A DNA stretch of 64,000 nt from Spinacia oleracea (Eukaryota > Streptophyta > Magnoliopsida > Caryophyllales > Amaranthaceae): the NCBI RefSeq assembly GCF_020520425.1, contig NC_079487.1:109340141-109404140 (forward strand). Reading direction: 5' to 3'. The notes under the pieces are model-generated. The model had not been told where the DNA came from. It saw only the letters and a list, made by a program, of their open reading frames with translations, and made no database searches. This document shows, piece after piece, positions 48,801 to 60,043 of this stretch. Position 1 is the first letter of the stretch. Each line of letters starts with the position of its first letter. A program made the translations under genes and the position numbers.

Positions 48801-49480
48801 ATATAAGGAGCATCATTGTTCTTTCATTTTCAGGTCATATGGAGTACCAAAATTTGATGCTCTGTGATATGTATTTATACAATTACATTTATATTTACAT
48901 ATTGAGGTGCTGATAAATGGGAAATTGGCGTTGATTATATATAGGTGGAAAGAACTGGAGGTTGGAAAGTTGGGGATGGGATATGGTTTACTGCAGCTAC
49001 CTTTAATGTCAGAAGTGAAGCTGAATGGACTGTCAACTGATGGTTTTATTCGAGTTGAGGGTGTGAAGTTGCAGGAGATCAAATTCAAGTAAGAAAACAA
49101 TCCTAGAAAATATGTCGTCTTTCTGGTTAAAGTGTTGAATTAAAAGTAGTGATATTCTTCTTATTTCTGCAAATTATTATACAAACCCGTCTTTTATGTT
49201 TTGTTTTAGGGACAAATCTCGTGAGAAACAAAGGAAGAGGAATTTGGTGGAGAAACAATCGGAAGAAAAACAAAAGGGCAAATTACAGAAACGCAAACCT
49301 GTACCAAATAATAAGACTGCTGAAATGAAGAAGACAACAGCAAAGAAAAGACGTGCTGTTCAAACTAAGGAAGATGTAGATGACTTAACCCGGGAATACC
49401 GGCTTCTGAAGAAGTTGAAAAAAGGAGTTATTGGTGAAGACGAATATGCAAGGTTAATGGGAGCCGATGATTTGCTTTAA
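42851..49480 (+). CDS. RH18: DEAD-box ATP-dependent RNA helicase 18-like
   Basis: Eleven exons (42851-43144, 44998-45234, 45410-45664, 47176-47255, 47354-47459, 47569-47682, 48213-48311, 48425-48514, 48727-48833, 48945-49088, 49210-49480), phases consistent, give 598 residues; Arabidopsis RH18 is of similar length from memory. Motifs: ATGSGKT 70-76 (I), PTREL 106-110 (Ia), TPGR 157-160 (Ib), DEAD 182-185 (II), SAT 213-215 (III), [11 protein letters not shown] from 345 (V), HRVGRTAR 374-381 (VI). After the core come a DUF4217-like region ([14 protein letters not shown]) and a Lys/Arg-rich tail. Relatives (yeast Spb4, human DDX55) act in nucleolar 60S ribosome assembly; this role is inferred. 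All motifs are intact. A large transposon ends 72 bp before the ATG. Confidence 0.95.
44330..44520. mobile_element. MITE fragment in RH18 intron 1
   Basis: AAATAAGTTCAGATAAG-type repeats ending GTGAATAGAACGCACCCTAAG match the right part of the element at 35313-36060. It lies in the 1853-bp intron 1, whose remainder (43145-44330 and 44521-44997) has no other feature I can support. Confidence 0.5.
46063..46664. mobile_element. GC-rich hAT-like MITE in RH18 intron 3
   Basis: Ends CTTAGTTTTAAAAAGCGCGCC and the inverse of GCCTCACGCCTTTTAAAACTAAG; flanks GTTAAAGA (46055-46062) and GTTGGAGA (46665-46672) match at 6 of 8 bases. The interior alternates AAGGCGC/GCGCCTT and is strongly foldable. It lies wholly within the 1511-bp intron 3; splice sites are intact. 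Confidence 0.65.
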
Positions 49481-49856
49481 CGAATCAGGACACTCTGCAG
49501 AAGGTATCCCGTACCCCTAGGGCCCACGACCGTTGATGTTGAGAAGGATTCATTCCTCAAATGTTCCATGTTCGTAATCTGACAAATGTTATAGGCAAGT
49601 AAAACAAACACAGAGTATGTTTTTTTGAGTGACATAAGAAACACGGTGACTGACTGACTATATGAGTTGAGCTGCCAAATGCCAATGCGATTGAGGATTT
49701 CAACATCATGGAGCTTCAGAAAAAAAACAGAAACAACGGAAATCTGAGTCACAAAATTTTGATCCCTTTTGATTTTGTAATTTGATGATCTGGTACTGAT
49801 TCTGTAGTCAGAGGTGTATTAAGCTTTAGAAAGTACCAACTCTATTGTTACTAAAT
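49481..49856 (+). other. Probable RH18 3' UTR and downstream flank
   Basis: It follows the TAA at 49478-49480 and is AT-rich toward 49850, with no further coding. It ends at the putative edge of the Gypsy LTR. Confidence 0.5.
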
Positions 49857-50674
49857 TGTTATAGAAATGGGGGGAATGAATATATATAAAGGGAATTTTC
49901 AAGGATTTTAATCAATAGTAATATAGAGAGTATTTTAAGAAAGAGAAGGAAATGAGAAGGGAAGATTTTTATTAATTCAGCATAACTGCTTCATACATTT
50001 TCAGTGGCTATATATAGAGCTGGCAAAAATTGACCCAACCCACCAACCCAACCCGAACCCAACCCAATAATAAAAGGTTGGGTCAAGATTTTCAACCCGT
50101 TTAATTAAATGGGTCAACCCAACCCAACCCGTTTAATTAAATGGGTTGGGTCAGGTTGAAATTTTCAACCCGAAAACAACCCGCCTAACCCGTTTAAGTT
50201 CAAGCAAGTATGTAATATAGATCTGTAGAATGTGATTTGAAAGATTTTATTTCTCATTTTCTCTTCAACATTGAATAATTATTTGACGTTTTGATTCATG
50301 TCAAATACATATTGGAGTATTACTTTTTGCTATGAGATATGCCATAACAAAATCACCTCGCAATTCTATAGTCAAATCAATTTACACTTAAAAGTGGGGA
50401 AAAAATTAAGCGGGTCAACTTCAGGTCAACCCGTTTATAGTTGGGTTGGGTTGGGTTGAAAATCTCAACCCGTTTAATTAAACAGGTCGGGTTGGGTTGG
50501 GAAAATCTCAACCCGTTTATAAATGGGTCGACCTGATTTCGACCCAACCCAACCCATTGCCAGCTCTAGCTATATATATATATATATATAGCCTTTCATG
50601 CATAACAGAATCTGAATAACAAAATGACTAAAAACATAGAATAAGAAATGAGAATTGATCAGATACATCTCACA
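49857..50674 (-). mobile_element. Putative 3' LTR of Gypsy element, with nested hAT MITE
   Basis: On the minus strand a purine tract AGCAAGGGGTGAGAA is followed by TGTGAGATGTATCTG, a plausible PPT/LTR junction at 50674. The other edge is set at TGTTATAG (49857), giving ...CTATAACA on the minus strand. Removing the 554-bp MITE and one TSD copy leaves an LTR of about 256 bp. The 5' LTR is not found, so the edges cannot be confirmed. Confidence 0.4.
50015..50568. mobile_element. hAT MITE with TAGAGCTGGCAA ends
   Basis: Perfect 12-bp inverted ends TAGAGCTGGCAA / TTGCCAGCTCTA and a perfect 8-bp target duplication GCTATATA (50007-50014, 50569-50576). The interior consists of CCCAACCC repeats on both arms (AACCCGTTTAATTAAA inverted), able to fold. 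It is inserted in the Gypsy LTR. Confidence 0.92.
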
Positions 50675-50879
50675 TTCTCACCCCTTGCTTTGTTTGGATT
50701 CATCCTCCCTGTAATATTCTCTTACAATGGATTTGCACAAAATGAGGAAATCAGTTGTTGCTCTGCTAGCTCTGTCAATTTAGCTTCTTTTGTCATTTTC
50801 TTGTCCATTTCTTCTGACATCAACACACCAGTTTCTAGAAGGTTGGTGCTTGCATCAATGCCTTCCCCTTGAGATGATC

Positions 50880-53249
50880 CTTGACCCCAAGGATCAAAAG
50901 TAGGATATAGACTCTCAATATCAATTGCATCTTCCGGGGTAGAATTTGACCATTGTACAAGCCACTGTACTACAACATGGTTATACTTCTTTTGTCAATC
51001 ACCGATATGGGATATTTTGAGACATTAGGGTCAGGAATAAGAAGGGAGGAAGGGTCAATTGTTGGAGGTACAAAACCATGGTGCCTCTTAAGTTGGGAGA
51101 CATGAAAGGTGGGATGGACTTTTGATGAGCTAGGAAGTTGCAGAGTGTATGCCACCTTCCCTAGCTTCTTAATTATCAAATACGCCCCAAAATACTTAGC
51201 TGCAAGTTTCGGGTTTGGTCTGTGTTCTACTGACTGTTGTCTGTAAGGTTGACCCAATCTCCCACTTCAAACTCCCTTTCACTCCTTTGTCTATCTGCTT
51301 GCTGCTTCATTCTATTTTGTGCCTTAGCTAAGTGCTATTTCAACATAGCTATAGTGACTTCCCTTTGCTGTAAGCTTCTGTCCACACTCTCTACTGCACT
51401 AGATCCAGCTAAGTAAGGAATATGATAAGGAGGTGGTTGTCCATATAACACTTCATAAGGGGTCATTCTGATTGCTGAATGAAAATTAGCGTTGTACCAA
51501 AACTCGGCCAAGGATATCCATCTTGCCCATTCCTGTGGTGTGTCACTGCACATACACCTGAGATATGATTCCAAGCACCTATTCAACACCTGCGATTGCC
51601 CATCAGTTTGAGCACTTCTTGAGGTTGGCATGCAAGGAATGAGATCTCATGATCTCCAAAACCACTTGTAAATGGTTAAAGTGTTCTTCCCAAGTGGGAC
51701 TGTACACTAGAATATCATCAAAAGAAAATTGTACCTTGTAGTTCATCGAGCAGTTCCTCTATTACAGGTATAGGGAATTTATCTTTGACAGTAGCTTTAT
51801 TGAGTGCTCTGTAATCTACACACATCCTCCACCCCCATCTTTTATCTTCACCAACACCACAGGTGCTGCAAATGAACTATTACTATCTATGATAAAGCCT
51901 TGATCAGTCAGTTCTTGTACTAACTCAATCAGTCTTTTGTGTAGATGGGTACCTGTATGGTCTAATATTGATTGCCTTCTTTCAGTGGAATTTGGTGATC
52001 AAACTTTTCTCTTGCAGGCGGTAACCCTTCTATTATCGTCAATACATTAGAGAAGCTTTCAAGAAATGTCTTGATATCAGGATGTACCCCTTCATCATCA
52101 TGTGCTTGTGCTGACCTCAACTGAGGATACCAATCTGTGGTGGGTTGTACTAGCTGCAACCTGGACAATTCACCTTCTTTTTGTATTAATTTTGTGAGTT
52201 GATTGGACTGGATACCTTTCAATGTCTTGTTGAACTTCACCTTCTTCCCACCTTGCTTGAATTCCATGGTCAGGTTCTTAAAATCCCATAAAATAGGCCC
52301 CAAGGTGGAAAACCACTGAATTCCCATCACCACATCACTCCCACTCAAGGGTAGAAGCAACAGGTCAACCACAAAAGTATACCCCTGCATTCTCCATTCG
52401 AAGTTCTTAATCATAGCATCACATCCGAGATGTCCTCCATTAACAACCTTCACCCACATAGGTGGTACACTCTCTACTTTACAATTCATTTTCAATGGCG
52501 TGGGAGTGTCGATAAAATTATGGGTGCTTCCACTGTCAAGAAGCATGTGCAGTGGCTTCTTCCCATGTTGTCCCATCATTCTCATGGTATGAAAGGTACA
52601 ATTCCCATTCAATGCATGTAATGAGATTTGTGCACATAGAACCTCGGCTTGATCCCCTACCTCTCCTTTTGTTTCTACCTCTTCATCATCTTCTACTTCA
52701 ATGTGATACAGTTGAGGTCTCTTTCCTTTACACATGTGTCCCAACTCAAACTTCTCATCACACCAAAAACATAGGCCCTTAGCTCTCTTATCACTCATTT
52801 CTGCAGCTGTTAGTGTTTTTTCTGTTGGTGTTTGGTACGGTTGTTCCCCTCCAATTTGAAGTAGAACTAATATTGGTGAAAAATGGTTTTGGTATAGGTA
52901 AAAGAGGTGGTAAGGGTTTAGATTGTGTTTTGGGTTTTCTGGCTTTGTGTGTTGCATCCTGTAGCTTAGCTAGGCAGTGTGTCTGCTGTAAAGTGGTGGG
53001 TGTAAACATTCTAACAGATAGTTGTATTTCATACTCCAAGCCGCCCAGATAACAACTTAATAAGTGTTCCTGAGACAGATTCAACCTACTTGCAAGAGCA
53101 TCGAATGCATCATGACATTCAAGTACGGACTCCGAATGCACAAGGCAGGGGACACATGTCCTCTCCTCCAAGCTCAACCAAACATATTGTAGGGATTTTA
53201 GGTCATTCCTTGGATAACCTAGAACTATATATATAACTCCAGCTCCCAA
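50880..53249 (-). pseudogene. Internally deleted Ty3/Gypsy gag-pol
   Basis: Minus strand, 5' to 3': Gag remnant (ending HCLAKLQDATHKARK, 53249-52795), zinc knuckle CFWCDEKFELGHMC (about 52775-52730), aspartic protease LLDSGSTHNFID (about 52540), then reverse-transcriptase start with [17 protein letters not shown] (about 51835). RT is cut short: after a DDILVYSPTWEEHFNHLQV-like piece near 51690 the sequence jumps to integrase SAQTDGQSQVLNRCLE (51610). Integrase C-terminal [30 protein letters not shown] and a chromodomain-like QWLVQW...PEDA tail follow to about 50880. RNase H and most of integrase are lost, with several frameshifts. It is a dead copy, truncated at its 5' side near 53220. Confidence 0.88.
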
Positions 53250-53470
53250 GGGACAGGGACATTCAATTACACAACAATCACCAAATATTTTATTGTCTAC
53301 CTTCTCTCTACTTTCTCTTTCTAAAAACCCTTACTTACTTAAGCATCGAAGGGAAGGAATATTCTTGTTTTGCAGGTCGGACCAGAGATCGTGCCGTGAC
53401 AGACCGGATACCTCCTTGTCATCAGCTCATTGGAAAAACCTCACAATATCTATATGTACCATAAACAACA
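53225..53470 (+). mobile_element. LTR fragment of another Gypsy element
   Basis: CTTTCTAAAAACCCTTACTTACTTAAGCATCG...TTTTGCAGGTCGGACCAGAGATCG resembles the R/U5 part of plant Gypsy LTRs (CTTAAGCATCGGAGGG type), in plus orientation. It abuts the truncated 5' side of the minus-strand Gypsy. Evidence is by resemblance only. Confidence 0.4.
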
Positions 53471-53603
53471 CAAACAAACATATAGTAAGTTTAATAGCAT
53501 TCTGATACTAGATTGGGGTAATTGTCATCATAGCAGCACAAAGACAAACCCAATTTATAAATATGGGAGAGTGAGGGTATGTCTTCAACTATACGCAAAC
53601 ATA

Positions 53604-53655
53604 CATATATTCATACATATATACATACATACATACATACTGCATACACATATAC
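53604..53655. repeat. ATAC/ACAT microsatellite
   Basis: ACATACATAT and (ATAC)n tracts just left of a hAT insertion. Confidence 0.85.
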
Positions 53656-53663
53656 AATACACA

Positions 53664-54645
53664 CAGGGGCTGACCTACATGGTCCTTGAGGGGACTAAAG
53701 GGACCCCCATTTTCTAGAAAAAAAAAAAAAAAAAAACTCCACATTTATATATTAATAATTAATGTCTGTTTAAAGAAACAACAAACCTCTGTAGCTCAAC
53801 GATTAGCACATAACCCTTGCAGCGCAAGACTCTTCAATGCTGGATTATTTCATTTTTTTTTCTCTTTACCACTGACCATTCAGTCTTCATGGTTCATGTA
53901 CTCTAAAATGTTTTTATCTTTATATTTTGATATCTTCATGATTTCTTCCTTGTACTTTTTCGTTTTTGTGTGTGCAAAGATGTTAGTACTGTGCTTTATA
54001 TTTTATTGAATTTTTTAGGGGTTTAATTATATAATAACACAATGCCCATAAACATTAAAAAATATGCAACTTTTTTTAAAAACAATATTCATAGTGTAGT
54101 TTTGTCATTGTTTTTGGTAAGTATGGCTACTTATCAAGTGTAATTGTAATGAATCAAATTTCTTTTACCGTATGAAAACTCGTTGTGTATGTACACTCGT
54201 ATTTCCTCCGTATTTTAAAAAGAGATACACTTTTCTTGAACGACCATATTTTAAAAAGAGATACACTTCCTCTTTGACATGTTTTGGTCCCCACTTACCA
54301 TTATATTAATATTTCTCTCTTTCTTGTGGTCCCCACACTTACTCACATCATCTTTCTACTATAATAAATAATTCACTCACTACCTCACTTTCATCTTATT
54401 TTAATAAATTCAATCCACTCTCCTAAAACTACGTGCCGGTCACAGTGTATCTCTTTTTAAAATACGGAGGAAGTAAAAAAAATTCTTTTAAACGAGTCGA
54501 TGTAAACTATGGTTGTAATTTGGACTCATATATTGATTTTTATTGCTATTTTCCTTTAATAAAAAAAAGTAAAATAGAAGGATCGCATAAAGCAAATAAA
54601 TAAAAAAGTTAGCCCGCCATTTCTAAATTTCTGGGTCCGCCACTG
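53664..54645. mobile_element. hAT element of the CAGGGGC family with nested Stowaway
   Basis: Ends CAGGGGCTGACCTAC and GGGTCCGCCACTG with a perfect 8-bp target duplication AATACACA (53656-53663, 54646-54653). A tRNA-like A-box stretch TAGCTCAACGATTAGCAC at 53793 with a weak B box parallels the element at 3231. 982 bp including the Stowaway; no transposase. Confidence 0.85.
54202..54473. mobile_element. Stowaway MITE, complete
   Basis: Inverted ends CCTCCGTATTTTAAAAAGAG / CTCTTTTTAAAATACGGAGG with TA at both sides (54200-54201, 54474-54475). 272 bp, inside the hAT at 53664-54645. Continuous reference for the split copy at 20630-21474. Confidence 0.88.
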
Positions 54646-54653
54646 AATACACA

Positions 54654-54972
54654 CACGACATGTAGATATCTATGTTCAGCATTGTGGTGGCACTTAGACC
54701 AAAAATATGTTGAAAATATTGCTAAAAATTAGAGTACAATAAGTAGGGCTGAGCAAAACTATTTGAAAAAAAACCCGATCCGTCTCCGATCTGTGATTGG
54801 ATGTCCGATCCAGAACAATAATTCATATCGGATATCATTCGAATATTGATATTAAAATATCGTGATATCGGATCTCAGAAACATTATCCGAAATGTTGGC
54901 CTCTTCCCCACTGGCCTGTTAGCCCAAATTACCTATTTCCCACGCATCAATTCATTCACCTCCGTACTCCTT
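54654..54972. other. Intergenic with MITE fragment
   Basis: 54747-54900 (GTAGGGCTGAGCAAAAC..., CGATCCGTCTCCGATC, TCGGATATCATTCG) resembles part of the 10117-10422 family. No gene. Confidence 0.45.
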
Positions 54973-55339
54973 GGATCTTTTACCAAACTAGCTACTTTTA
55001 CAATTTTATTTACCAAAATAGTTACTTTAAAAATCTATTTCCCAAACTAGCTAAAGTATATTTACCAAAATGACTATTTTAATTTTTTGGCAAAAAAAAT
55101 TAAACCGGTTTGGTTATGTTCATTTTTTTATATAGTGAGCCGGTCTTTTTTCCATTTTTTTTATTAATCTTTTATTTTTGTCTATTTTATACTCCGAATT
55201 GATTTTTCTTTTGAAATTGCCCACAATCAATTCAAATGTTGCTCATGATGTTATAATTTCGATACATACACGATACACCACAAAAATAATTTAAGTTCGT
55301 TTATTTACCGATTTTAATATTTTAATCACGTTTACTTTT

Positions 55340-56709
55340 GGAAAAATTACTTTAAATAATCCAACCTTTCGACGATTTTCCATTAATAATCCAACCTTTC
55401 GATTATTATCTAATAATCCAACCTTTGTACCCCATTAACTTTTATTGCACCCAACCGGTCACCAACCTGATACAACAGGTAACTAATACACGTGTCATCT
55501 AACCATTCGTTATATAAAAAGTTAAATTTATTTTTTCTTTTTTTTCCCCTTTCATTCATCCTTCATTCCTTCCTCCCTCTTTCATCCCTCCTGCCCCTTT
55601 CATTCAACCTCATCTCCTCTTTACGGAATTCGTAGCCATGGCAAGGAGACGGAAGGCACCGGCGAAGGGTGGTAAGAAGGCGAAGAGTAAAGAGACTCCT
55701 GTAGAATCAGTGCGAAGCAAGGCTGTTCGACGGCGGCCGGAGCTGATAATCCGCTTGTGACCAAACGACTTAGTGGTTCGATCGAACCAATTCCGGAGCT
55801 TGATTTTTCTGATTCGGATGATAATATTCTGTCACTAGATGAATCTGAAAGAGTTTTGGTTGAGCAATCAGCAGCGAGGGTACAATTGACGCAGTGGTTG
55901 ACCGTGATTAACACGCCGAGTGTCGCGCGATTTGGGTGGTGCTAGTGGTTCTACTCATGGCGGAAGTGGTTTCCGGCAACAATCAGGTACTCAATTTCAG
56001 GCTTTCCTAAGCCTAGTGTTAGAATTGAGTTTGATGATTTTGCTGAAGAAGTAGACGATGATCCACCAGTGGCGCCGCCGGAGGTGCGGGGTTGATTGGC
56101 GGTAGCAACGATGATGCTCGGCGATGTAAGAAATTCATCTTGGAATTCCGACAACGGTAGTGAAAGCTCCAAATTGTAAAAAATAAATATAAATTTGATC
56201 GAAATTAAACAAGAGATACTCAAATTCATGTGCAATCCCGATAGAATTGCTCAAACATTTGCCTGAAATTATATTTGAACAAGAATCAGAATTTTTTCCC
56301 CCAATTTGATTTTTGGGACTTCTATAAATCTGGTGTTGGCTTGTGCGAATATGGGCTTCAAGTATTTGAAACAATGATGACAATTCGAAACTCGAAGGTG
56401 GTGAATGGCATGGATGATTGACGAACTGGTGAAAATTCATACGGGAAAGACAAAGGAAAGAGACGGAGAAACGAGAGGGGAGGAGTTATTTTTTATTTTT
56501 TAAAATAAAAAATAATTATACTGTATTTCCTAAAGTTTTTTAGTTTTTTTTTTATTAAAAATAAGAGTGACCTTATTAGCAGGTAAACGGTCATATGGGT
56601 GTAATAAAAGTTAATGGGGTGTAAAGGTTAGATTATTCGAAAATAATCGAAAGGTTGGATTATTAATGGAAAATCGTCGAAAGGTTGGATTATTTAAAGT
56701 AATTTTTCC
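55340..56709. mobile_element. Inner MULE with perfect 9-bp TSD
   Basis: Near-perfect TIRs of over 100 bp starting GGAAAAATTACTTTAAATAA and carrying the motif AATAATCCAACCTTTCGA twice per arm. Perfect 9-bp TSD TTTACTTTT (55331-55339, 56710-56718). The interior (55600-56450) is CTTTCATTCC-rich then coding-like and GC-richer, suggesting captured sequence (Pack-MULE type). No mudrA transposase. Confidence 0.9.
55638..55945 (+). pseudogene. Coding-like fragment inside inner MULE
   Basis: ATG at 55638 opens a basic 40-residue frame (MARRRKAPAKGGKKAKSK...) to TGA 55758. The neighbouring frame continues with PIPELDFSDSDDNILSLDES to about 55945. A single frameshift would link them. Basic N-terminus then acidic stretch; I do not recognise the family with confidence (a LINE ORF1-like N-terminus is one possibility). 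Likely a captured, decayed piece. Confidence 0.4.
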
Positions 56710-57465
56710 TTTACTTTTTGTCAACCTAAACTCCAATGGTGGGCAAGTTTGTATTATGCTTATTATGACACATCATCTTCTCAAGTTACACCATTGCTTG
56801 CTATTTCTTACTCCAATGATAAGTTATTTATTAATTTATTATTTTAATTAATTTTTAATCAATGGTTTCATATTTAATAATGAGATTTCAGTAATTTATT
56901 TTTATAAAAGAAAAATACAATTGGCTATAGTATAATAGTGACGTGGTCAGACTTTTAGGGATAAAAGACGCAAAAAATTGCACCGTTAGGCGCCTTTATT
57001 ACACGCGCTACTCTTCTCCTTCACGTCACTTTCACGCACATGGTTTTAGAGTATGTTAAATTCTAATTAATTGGTTGATCAAGTTTGACAAGCAAATACG
57101 TTTAACACAACGAATCTGCTTATCTAATCGAATTAACAATATCCACGACAACAATTCAACAAATTTCTTTATATTTGTAATATTTGTGAGCAAGTCCCTA
57201 CAAAAAAACTTGTGAAGTTGCTAGGCGGCTAAAAGTTCAAGCAAAACGTCAATTGTTTCAGTACTTTATAAAAATAAATTCAAACGGTTCACTATTTAGA
57301 AAAATTAAATTGGTTCATTGTTTTTATTAAAAAAAAACTCAAAGTTAATTGGTTTTTAATTTAAAGTCAAAAGAGTAGCTACTTTGGGAAATACAATTTA
57401 AAAATAGACATTTTGATAAATAAAATTTTAAAAGTAGCTAATTTGGTAAAAGATCCGTTCTCGTT

Positions 57466-57798
57466 GGCCTTTCTTCATTGATCCCCGGCCACCTTCTCTT
57501 TCACTGGTTCTCTCTCCTTGATTCCCAATACCTACCCATTTTCCTCTTCCCCGTCTAGGATATCTCTTTAATCCACAAGACATTAACCACCCTCCTCAGC
57601 CCTAACTTTATTAATTTAAGCCATGGTTAACGACAAGAAGCTTTGTGTTTCCATCCAAGTACAAATGCAAATGCGTCGCATAAAGTAATGTTCCTAAAAT
57701 TAAGACCACTTAAATTGAGCAATATTTTAACACGCCATTTTGCTTCGAACTAGTAGGAATAATGAAACACTTCTTTCCAATATCAAATTTGTGATATA
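57466..57798. other. Intergenic
   Basis: CT-rich 57470-57560, then AT-rich. No gene or repeat end recognised. Confidence 0.5.
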
Positions 57799-58053
57799 CT
57801 CCCTATGTCCCTTAATACTCGCACCGTTTTAACTTTTTGCACTATTCACACAATTTACTTTGACCCTATTTTATTTCTAGTATATGAATACAAATATTAG
57901 TACATAATATATTGTTGGCTTCATCTTAATATATATTTTCAAAATATTAATATTTTTATAAGTTTTTATAATATGTAGTTAAAGATATTGGTGGTCTGTG
58001 CATTGGCAAGCGTGTCCAGTCAAAACGGTGTGAGTATTAAGGGACGGAGGGAG
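57799..58053. mobile_element. Stowaway MITE, 255 bp
   Basis: Ends CTCCCTATGTCCCTTAATAC / GTATTAAGGGACGGAGGGAG inverted, TA on each side (57797-57798, 58054-58055). AT-rich interior, no ORF. Confidence 0.88.
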
Positions 58054-58402
58054 TATACAACTTTGTTAATGCACATTGTCACCAACACCATATCTTAAGA
58101 CTCCAATCTCTATGCTTGATGCATTTTTCTACAAGACGGTTTTTTTACCCACGATTATGCACTTCTCATCACCATCATCATCAATAAATATCTATCACTC
58201 TTACCATGGTGGTTTGCTCTTCAATTTCTTTTATGCGCAACTCTTTTTTTTTGGAACAAATATTTATCACTCACATTTATGTATTTGGATGATCTTTGAA
58301 CCCCAAAAGATCATTTGACTCTTGATATCAATTTGTTGGAGAAAGACTAATAAAGTAGAAAACAAAGTGCATGTGCAAAAAGATAAATCTCATTAAAATA
58401 TA

Positions 58403-58663
58403 CTCATTCGTTTTTTTAGTTGCAATACTTTATTTTTCACACTTGCCAATGTATAACTTGAACAATTAATATCTTTAATTACCGATAAGTAAATTTATAA
58501 AAATTGATATTCACAAAATATTCATTAAGATGAATCTAACAAGATCCCTCATGAATATGTTTTTTATAAAATATAGATCGTCAAAAATAAACAAAGTAGA
58601 TTATCAGATTATGTGAATAGTGCTAAAAAACAAAGTGTTGTAACTATTTTGAAACGGAGAAAG
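58403..58663. mobile_element. Stowaway-like MITE, 261 bp
   Basis: Ends CTCATTCGTTTTTTTAGTTG and the inverse of AACTATTTTGAAACGGAGAAAG, with TA on each side. More decayed than 57799-58053; interior shares CACTTGCCAATG and TTATAAAA features in inverse order. Confidence 0.7.
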
Positions 58664-59348
58664 TATAAGAAAGAAACTCCTCACATTTTTTACATAATAA
58701 ATTAAAAAAGTCTAGATGTGCCCTTCCACACTAAGAGCTAGACCAAAGTTAGTCTCTTGTGAGATATGAGGCTTTGACATACATAGTAATACCTTGAATC
58801 TTATTGTTCAAGAGGGGGGATAGCCATGTCATGTTCTAAACCAATGCTCATTGAGCAATATACACAACTAGGATGCTGGCAATAAAAAAAACATAGAACA
58901 CAAATACGTCTCAAACAACGGCAAATTATGTTATAAAGAATATAAACTGTACGCTTCAAAATACTTTGCGCAAAAAGAGTATAATGTAACAACATTAAAA
59001 CGTTAGTCACTATTCAAGTATGTAGACAAGGAGAAACCATGTCAGAAACACGACGCCCTACTAGCCACAAGGTGTATCAACACATCCTAGGAACACAATT
59101 TAAGTCTGATATAAACTTATACCAAACAAAGGGCTTAATCCGGAGCCAGCAGCTGACTGAGGTGAAAACAAAGCATGAGGGCAGCAGCAGCAGCAGATGA
59201 TTGCAGGAATCAAGGATACAAATGTAACAGTAACAGCTATAAAAGCAATATCTTCATGTTTGAAGGAAAGAGACGATCACATTTCAAACTAATTCAACTT
59301 GTAAAACGAATCACTTCTGTAAACCTACCAAACCCAGCTCAGCAGAAG
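58664..59348. other. Intergenic, 3' flank of MED18
   Basis: The part nearest 59349 is probably MED18 3' UTR on the minus strand and has a second short (GCA)n run at about 59179-59198. No other gene. Confidence 0.5.
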
Positions 59349-60043
59349 CTACACAGTTGTGCCTCCACCATCAGACATCAGAGATGCAGCAGCAGCAGCA
59401 GCAGTTGGGACTACCCCGGTAGATATACCAGGTTTAGATAGATGCAGCAACCTGCAATTGTTCCACAACATAAAACAGGGAATTTCCCATTCAGCTTCAA
59501 ACTACAACTCATATTTTATCAAGCAAGCTAAAATTGCATATCAAGTTCTTACGGGGCAAGGTATTCACAGAAGGAAGAGACAGCTGTTACAACTTCACCA
59601 TAGTTATCAGATGTAGCAGGAGCTGTTACTTCAACTAATTGTATGCCTGGGGTGACTGGCTCAGCCTCATCGACCGCATGCAACTTTGGCAACTTATTAA
59701 CTGAAGAAACAGTAACAGTGATCTGTGCACCCCTATAGAAATGGAAGGAAAAACCCACGCGTAATAGTTCATGATCCAATTTATAGCCAAGTGCATAGAA
59801 TAAGCGGAGGGCATTCTTGCTAGCTTTGCTTTCTACCATGGTCCGGACCAGAACAGAGATCAGGTCAGCACCAGCACCTCTCATTGCACCACCAATATGA
59901 CGAACTATCCTGCTTATTACACGTCCTTTGTAACTTAGGATAAACCATAAAGTAAAAATGTTATAGAAGAAATATTTTTGCATACCAAGTAGGTTCAGTC
60001 TGCTCAAGATCACATATAAGTCGAACCTCGGAGGATACAAATC
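59349..60043 (-). CDS. MED18: Mediator subunit 18 (MED18), C-terminal exons
   Basis: Three phase-consistent exons (60043-59986, 59909-59553, 59451-59349; stop TAG at 59351-59349) encode VSSEVRLICDLEQTEPTW, then HIGGAMRGAGADLISVLVRT, KNALRLFYALGYKLDHELL, NYGEVVTAVSSFCEYLAP, and LLHLSKPGISTGVVPT with a six-Ala run and SLMSDGGGTTV. This matches plant MED18 (recalled from Arabidopsis), a Mediator head subunit bridging transcription factors and RNA polymerase II. The first visible exon starts mid-codon after an acceptor TTTTGCAG, so at least one 5' exon is missing. I found no candidate up to 64000, so it lies beyond a large intron or the window edge. The polyalanine is encoded by a GCT/GCA repeat. 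Confidence 0.9.

Larger units (their letters stand above)
54973..57456. mobile_element. Outer MULE-like element
   Basis: GGATCTTTTACCAAACTAGC at 54973 and its inverse GCTAATTTGGTAAAAGATCC ending 57456 begin arms of at least 90 bp. Flanks GTACTCCTT (54964-54972) and GTTCTCGTT (57457-57465) agree at 7 of 9, an old 9-bp duplication. It contains the inner MULE 55340-56709. The parts outside the inner element hold no coding sequence. Confidence 0.7.

Noticed and set aside
53776-53850. tRNA-like stretch in the 53664 hAT element as a tRNA gene
   Set aside because: Only an A-box-like segment is good; the B box is poor and no cloverleaf forms.
55621-55914. 97-aa minus-strand frame in inner MULE
   Set aside because: Shadow of the better plus-strand basic/acidic frames.
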